A stretch of DNA of 64,000 nt. Source: Mangifera indica (taxonomy: Eukaryota; Streptophyta; Magnoliopsida; Sapindales; Anacardiaceae). This document shows positions 58,441 through 64,000 of this stretch, one piece after another. Under the pieces are notes generated by a model. It saw only the letters and a list, made by a program, of their open reading frames with translations. It did no database searches and was not told the DNA's origin. Position 1 is the stretch's first letter; the number at the start of each line of letters is the position of its first letter. Where the stretch lies: NCBI RefSeq assembly GCF_011075055.1, contig NC_058140.1, positions 6,983,488-7,047,487 of the forward strand, written 5' to 3'. The translations under genes and the position numbers were made by a program.

Positions 58441-60233
58441 ACTGGATCAATAAAGAACTTGTAGGTCATATGCACAAACAAAAATCCATGACCTCTAATT
58501 CAACAATTATGCGTGAACTAATTATGAGATATGAATTATGATTATCAGTTACAGTAGGTGGATACTAAATATCACCTATGCAATAATAATTGCATGTCTC
58601 TAACTCTACCTCTATTACACTTTTACTTTTGCTTTGGCAAACAAGCTAGGTGTACTTGTTAAGTTATACTCAATATGAATATCACTCGAAGTTTCGTTTG
58701 ATAGAATATACCTTTTACTTTGGCAAATAGGGTTTCGACAAATAAAGGCTTGCCTCAAGACATTGTATTGAAAGGCATTTGGTTATTTTCGACTGTATAT
58801 ATATAAGGATTATTATTGTCTCACCAAATTTAGTTATTCAGCATGTGAGGTGGTTTTTCGGAAATAAAACCTAATATGCATTTTACAACATAAATTAAAT
58901 GTGTCAGTATACAGTTTTAACTAATGTCAATCCCCTTGAGTCATAAGAGGTTAATTGATCAACCTAGGTCCTGTTCTTCGAGTCTTTAATAATTCCTTCA
59001 TCTTCAGTCTTCAATTGTACATGGTTTTGTTTTCTAGTTACAGTTTTTCTATTAATGAAAAATTAAATCCTATTCTAATTTTACATTTGTAAAACAAGAA
59101 TCTCAAGTTGTATTCGAGCGGAGTTAGATAAGAAGAGAAGTACAACAAAACCTTAGAGAACATAGGACAAACATGTCCTATTTTAATTATTATAAACTCA
59201 AAAAATAAAATAAAATGCATTTACACAAGGTTCCTAAGCTACATATGGGGCATTATGCATATACAAACATACATACATCATAATCAAAAATAAAATGAAT
59301 TAATTTAAATTATTCTACCTAAGTATCAATTTACTTTTAGTCCCTTAAGTTTTGCATAATTAAATTTCAACACCAAAGGTTAAAAAAACTCAATTCAGTT
59401 GCAGTTCAACAAAACATGACCAAATTGATTTTTCCACTTTATTGGGAGTGCAAGTAAAGTGTCTAGCCATGTATATGAAATTTAACAAAATTCCTGAATC
59501 GTGCATGACTAGAAGCTGCGAGCACGCTTGGAAATCATGTAAGAGCACAGCTTAGACATAGGATGTCCAACTATGCTCGACAACATAATTCCAAGAAGGT
59601 GCCAAGAAGGGCATGACTAGACTTGTGCAAGCGCATAACTAAACATGAGTGGTCAAGCTGTGCTTGGCAACACTATGTTAGGGTTGTGTCGAGGAAGGTG
59701 CCACTCAACCACCTTATACACAACTTGTAGCCGTCCGTGCATGGAGTTTTCCGGGCGCAAATTCATCAGCTTTTTTAATGATGGAGAAACCCAAAAAATT
59801 GTTCAATTTTTAGCAAACCACATCGCTAGAGTAAGGGAATATGACACGTAAACCATCCTCATAGCAACAGTAACCTTTGAAGAACACAATAATGTAATTC
59901 AAAGGTGATTTTGTGCAATTACACGAAATCAATGGCTAATTGATCAAATTTTAAATAACTTGCATAATTCAACAATATCAAACAAAAACTCAAGAAATTA
60001 AAACTCAATTAATTTAACACAAATTTATGTTATTTGTGTGGCCTCAAAGATATTGCTAAAACAAAATATCAGCCGACAATTCAAATTAACAATAGCATCA
60101 ATCATAAAATTGCAACAACAATTTTATAATAGCCAGTTACAATTTATAATAAAAACATTCAATATCAAAAATTAAAAATATGCAATCAAATTAAACAAAT
60201 TCATAGGTATAATTTTGTGAATTAATTCCTCAA
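58441..60233. other. Probable internal region of a minus-strand LTR element, no gene recognised
   Basis: The right part (about 58930-60233) lies directly inside the primer-binding site at 60250-60234 and so should be the leader and body of a minus-strand retroelement, but no gag or pol motif is readable. It may be a non-autonomous large derivative or a deleted body. The part left of 58930 is unassigned. Confidence 0.4.
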
Positions 60234-60250
60234 GGTTGCCTCTAATACCA
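60234..60250 (-). other. Primer-binding site, tRNA-Met type, slightly degenerate
   Basis: The minus strand reads TGGTATTAGAGGCAACC three bases after an LTR-like end ...TTCCCCA (60254). Expected TGGTATCAGAGGC-type; one C-to-T change. Confidence 0.7.
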
Positions 60251-60253
60251 CTA

Positions 60254-62105
60254 TGGGGAATTTGTGGCCTTCGAGCAGTAGAATAGTAATTAAAATTTTA
60301 ATTAATAAATAAACATACCACAAAAAACCCTTATGGATTGCCTTTGTAGGATAATTAATTCACAAACATATTATTAACACTCATTGGGTGTTTATAGAAT
60401 ATACTTGTGTAGGTGGTTCCTTTGACTTTCATTAATTTAGACAAATTGTGAAGTCACTCTCAAAACCCAAATTAGGCTTGAACCTCAATGTCCACATAGA
60501 GCATGAATCGACTGGAGGTTGAAACCATGCTAAAAAATTTACTAGAATCATAAAGAAGGTTTGTGACTTATCTTGATGAATAGTCTAGGCAAGGCACAAA
60601 TCCCTTATAAAATAATACGGCTAGGGCATGTTAAGCACATGTAATGTGTAATAGCTTTTTTCTCTTGTGAGAACAAACTGAAACGTGAGAAGAAAGTGCA
60701 CAAGATCTGTGTCAACCCTTTTTCCACCTTGACAACTAAGGCTTCTTCTTAATGCATCTGATTGTATGTGCATAGGTGTTTTTGTTTCTTCTGTGAGAAA
60801 AAAAAAAACATGTGTCTTAGTTTTGCTCTTAAACACACATATATATACACATAATCTTACACAGCCCCACCTATGAATTTCACTTTGAAATTCACAGGTA
60901 TACAAATATATTATTATATTATATTATTGTACTTCAATTTTAAACTTAATGACCCACATGGAATAATGCAACTGGCTTAGATTTATCTACCTAGATAAAT
61001 CCAATCAAACCCTATACTTTCTCACAAACAACCCTAATCACTCAAGATTATTTCACTTTAGTCCCTTAATACCATAAAATATACTTTTGGGTCTAAAGAT
61101 TTTTCCAAGACTCAAAACCTTCAATCTAGAATCCCAATCATATTTGACTTGAATTTATCTCAAAAACTCCTACATCTCTAGAGTTCCATCAACTTCTTTT
61201 TGTGTGAGACTCATAAGCTTTTTGTTAAGTCGATAGTGATTGGATTCTTATTGAGCTCCCAACCTAGTATCCGTTTGGAATCAGACCAAGAATGAATTCT
61301 ATCAAGACATTATGACCACCCAATTAGTGAAGTATTAACATATACTTCTTAACTTGTCAGTGATATAGTTGCTTGTTCAATTTAATTCTTTTGTTATACA
61401 ATGTCTCTTTGAGATTGAGGTATAGATGAAGTGTCTCCCTCAAGGATCCTCGAGTTACTTCTTAACTTGTCAGTGATATAGTTGTTTGTACAATTTAATT
61501 CTTTCATTATACAATGTCTCTTTGAGATTGAGGTATAGATGAAATGTCTCTCTCAAGGATCCTCGAGTTACATAGATTGATTTTTATCAACAACTGAAAA
61601 AACATTGGATCGAGCATCAACTCAATCCCACTATGACCATAGATTTAATTGGTCGTTGCATCCATTAGAAGACCCTAATTGAGATATCAGCTCTTATGCT
61701 TGAGAGTGACAAATCCTCTGTTGATCCACTATAGCCTTCGTACAGATTTTGATATGTTCAATCACAACCTTTCTAATAATCCTCTAACTAGACTATGTTG
61801 GGCTAATGTCAAACCATATCAATCATTTCATAAGACGGTTCGATGACTTCAAGTTTAAAAATCACATGTACCTCGATTTACTAAGAGGATATATTTTATA
61901 GACATTAGAGCAACCATCCATATGAAATCCTCTTGGTGGGTTAGTTCGGTAAACATATATATAACGTACATTCATGTGTTACAAGAAGTTATCAGTAAAT
62001 AACTTTGACATGTGAAAATTGTCACACTCTTTCAATGCGATCGTTTAACACTATGATAATTCTATCACTATTACTCGTACCCTTTGGGCATGGTAATATC
62101 AGAGT
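60254..62105 (-). repeat. Family B LTR, minus strand
   Basis: Ends CCCCA at 60254 next to the primer-binding site, so this is a 5' LTR. Upstream it runs through family B words (complement of 'gaaatcctcttggtgg', 'caaaccatatcaat', 'gagagtgacaaatcctc'). The left (5') limit near 62105 is where similarity to the other B copies stops, so the true start is lost. It contains a 113-bp tandem duplication. Confidence 0.65.
61344..61569 (-). repeat. 113-bp tandem duplication in the family B LTR
   Basis: 'acttcttaacttgtcagtga' starts at 61344 and 61457; each copy ends in 'ctcaaggatcctcgagtta'. The copies differ at only a few positions (for example TTTTGTT/TTTCATT), so the duplication is younger than the LTR. 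Confidence 0.92.
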
Positions 62106-63491
62106 TACAAGTGGAAACTTGATATATGCTTAGGTTTACATAAGGTTGGACATTGCATTGGGAGGTTAGAAAGAAATCAAAGTAACCCAAGTATATACCA
62201 CTAGAAAGCTACAACAAAAGTGATGTAGTACTTTCAAGGAACCAAAAAATACATGCTTATTTTTAGATAGACAAATAATTTGAAGACAGTTGGTTACTGC
62301 AGTTTAGATTTTGTTGATTGTGTTGATTCAAGAAAATAACTTTTGGATACATTTTCATGTTTGAAGATGGAGCCATATCTTGTTACATCTATCATGGATG
62401 CTAATTTTGTTTCTTGTTTTAAGGCTACATCACATGATGTATAATTAAAAAGTTTCATATTTAAGTTTAGGATTGTGGAAACACGTTAGTACTGATTGAT
62501 GATAGTTGATCTCCTAACAAAAGACATACCACTAAAGAGTTTTAAAGATTATGTAAAGTGAATTAGAGTTGGCCTCATGTTGCAATTATGATAGGAGTTG
62601 GTTTCATCATATAATTTGATGTATATACATCTTTGAATAATGAAATTCTTATTCAATTTTTAGTTGATTTGTTTTTCTCATTTTATGTGATATTTTTTGT
62701 TAAGAATAACAATTATTTTAGACATAAAATAAATATAAGGTTTATTCATTAAGTTATAAAGAAATTGATATGTGTAAGATAATACTCATTTTTAGAAGAC
62801 ATATCACAATGATTCATATATTTTATTTTTGACTTTAGTATATGAATTTTCATATTATAGATCAAGTGGAAGAATGTTAGTTTCTCTTCAAATTCAGTAA
62901 CTGCTTTAAACTGTTAATTAAGGTGTAAATATGGTTCGTAACTCCTCCACTAAATCTTCAGTTTCCATCCTTAATGGGAGGATGGATTTAGGTCAAATTT
63001 TGAGGTCCTTGGATGAGCAATTTCAAAGATACACATTCACCATTACTGTTGTGAAAAATTGAATCAACTGTAAGACACAATATATAAAGACGTTCAATAG
63101 TTTTTTCTTTAGCAAATTCTTTAAGTAATGACTGGAGGATAGTATTAATATTTTTTAACTAATTGATTTTGTTTTTATCGGGTATATATATATTTTTTAT
63201 TTTGTACATAGGTAGAAGCTTAATTTTTTGTCTATCAATATAGTGATTTCATCCAAGCTTGAGTGGGCCTCCATGTAAAGTATGTGTGTAGTGACATTTT
63301 CGCCGTGGCAAATCATATTAAAAAGGAAAAATAATAAGATAACGGGCATATATCAGGGAATTTATAAATTATCCCTGATTGAATGAGTAATTGTTCTACG
63401 TTGTACTCTAAATTCTACATTTTTTTTTTTTTTTTTGGTCTATTTGTATAAATCTCTTCAAGGAGCAAAAATGAAGATGAGGCAATATCTG
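62106..63491. other. Intergenic region downstream of the DUF1666 gene, no gene
   Basis: AT-rich without conserved frames. Just below 63491 on the minus strand it should include the 3' untranslated region of the DUF1666 gene. A T-run (about 17 T) lies at 63419-63436. Confidence 0.5.
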
Positions 63492-64000
63492 TCAACAAGG
63501 GAAGAGCAAAAATGACGATTCTAAGACTACTTTTCTTTTCGAAAAGTTAATTTTGGCTAGCTTCTCATGGCACCATACCAATTGATCTGTTGTTAATCTT
63601 GACATATTTAGCACTCTTGAAACTAGTTTTAATTCTACCTGGGCGAAGAACATCGCATAATTTAATCTTCCTTCAGGGCGCTTTTGGATTCTCTTCACTA
63701 TACAGCCACCACTTCTCAATAATTCTTTCATCCTTTTCTCCTTCTGCATAAGATAAAAATTAAAAGACTCATTACCTAATCAAATAGGCCATACATTACC
63801 ACTGAAATGAATTGATTCTCAAACAAATGTAGGAGCAAACCTTTTGAAAATCTGTTCGGATATGTATTAGAAGCTCTAAATCTATGGGGTCTTGGAGCTC
63901 AGGACCCTTTAACACCAGATTAGAATCATCTTTATCAGCGCGAAGAAATTCCCAGAACACCCGCATTGATTCTTTTATTGTTTCTGTTAACATAGCACTT
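63492..64000 (-). CDS. DUF1666 family protein, last two exons (partial)
   Basis: The 3' end of a plant gene of the DUF1666 family, whose biochemical role is unknown. Minus-strand exons: from beyond 64000 to 63841, then 63743-63492; the intron (63840-63744, 97 bp) has donor GTTTGC and acceptor TTATGCAG and falls between codons (...DFQ K | K EKRMKEL). The last exon reads KEKRMKELLRSGGCIVKRIQ, FFAQVELKLVSRVLNMSR, TTDQLVWCHEKLAKINF and ends SSFLLFPC, the conserved C terminus of this family. The upstream exon reads LTETIKESMRVFWEFLRADK and LQDPIDLELLIHIRTDFQK. The frame stays open to the window edge (S-A-M-L-T-E), so the start lies outside. No stops or odd residues; this looks like an intact host gene. 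Confidence 0.9.
63744..63840 (-). other. DUF1666 intron
   Basis: 97-bp intron, CAAAAG|GTTTGC at the donor and TTTTATCTTATGCAG|AAGGAG at the acceptor, phase 0. Confidence 0.88.

Noticed and set aside
60621..60905. 94-codon minus-strand frame with Phe/Leu-rich stretch
   Set aside because: Falls inside the family B LTR; no domain and no conservation in the other B copies.
1..64000. tRNA and rRNA genes
   Set aside because: Looked for GTTCGAATC-type T-loops in hairpin context and rRNA core words on both strands by eye; none convincing. tRNAscan-SE would be decisive.

Overview
This is nuclear DNA of a flowering plant, most likely a woody eudicot. The evidence is an AT-rich intergenic landscape packed with plant LTR retrotransposons (Ty1/copia and Ty3/gypsy primed by initiator tRNA-Met), MULE, CACTA and hAT-type DNA elements, an intron-containing R2R3-MYB gene of the MYB105/MYB117 (LOF) type, and the 3' end of a plant DUF1666 gene. 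Species cannot be fixed from sequence alone.

Only two host genes are convincing. An R2R3-MYB gene lies on the minus strand at about 18.7-20.4 kb (three recognised coding exons, clean splice sites). The last two exons of a DUF1666 gene run off the right edge on the minus strand (63492-64000). Nearly everything else is transposon-derived, and most transposon reading frames are broken.

Layout. 0.3-14.8 kb: LTR-like fragments of one family (A, starting TGTAACACC or TGTAATACC), with a degenerate Ty3/gypsy chromovirus (1684-6783) in a TA microsatellite and a 1.5-kb solo-LTR-like insert (9156-10662, 5-bp duplication ATGCA). Two A copies face each other and form a large imperfect inverted repeat. 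17.2-17.7 kb: a possible MITE. 18.7-20.5 kb: MYB gene. 22.87-31.12 kb: a SIRE/Maximus-type copia element with duplication ATGTA, a truncated 5' LTR, and a 61-bp minisatellite before its 3' LTR. 31.78-32.55 kb: a foldback MULE-type MITE with a 9-bp duplication. 32.97-42.1 kb: a MULE carrying a decayed Ulp1-like cysteine protease gene (plus strand) and a decayed MuDR-type transposase (minus strand), followed by a short non-autonomous relative in the same orientation. 43.19-44.05 kb: tandem array with GC-rich hairpins. 45.33-46.09 kb: second foldback element. 46.37-52 kb: family B LTR interrupted by a complete but degenerate copia element (47242-51662, minus strand). 52.79-56.60 kb: a 3.8-kb CACTA element with exon-like internal sequence and a 295-bp hAT-type MITE inside it. 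57.5-62.1 kb: more family C and B LTR pieces, one followed by a tRNA-Met primer-binding site.

The most interesting material is the protease-carrying MULE with its two subterminal tandem arrays and adjoining non-autonomous copy, the CACTA element with possible captured exons, and the layered nesting that gives relative ages through perfect target-site duplications. No tRNA, rRNA or CRISPR locus was recognised.
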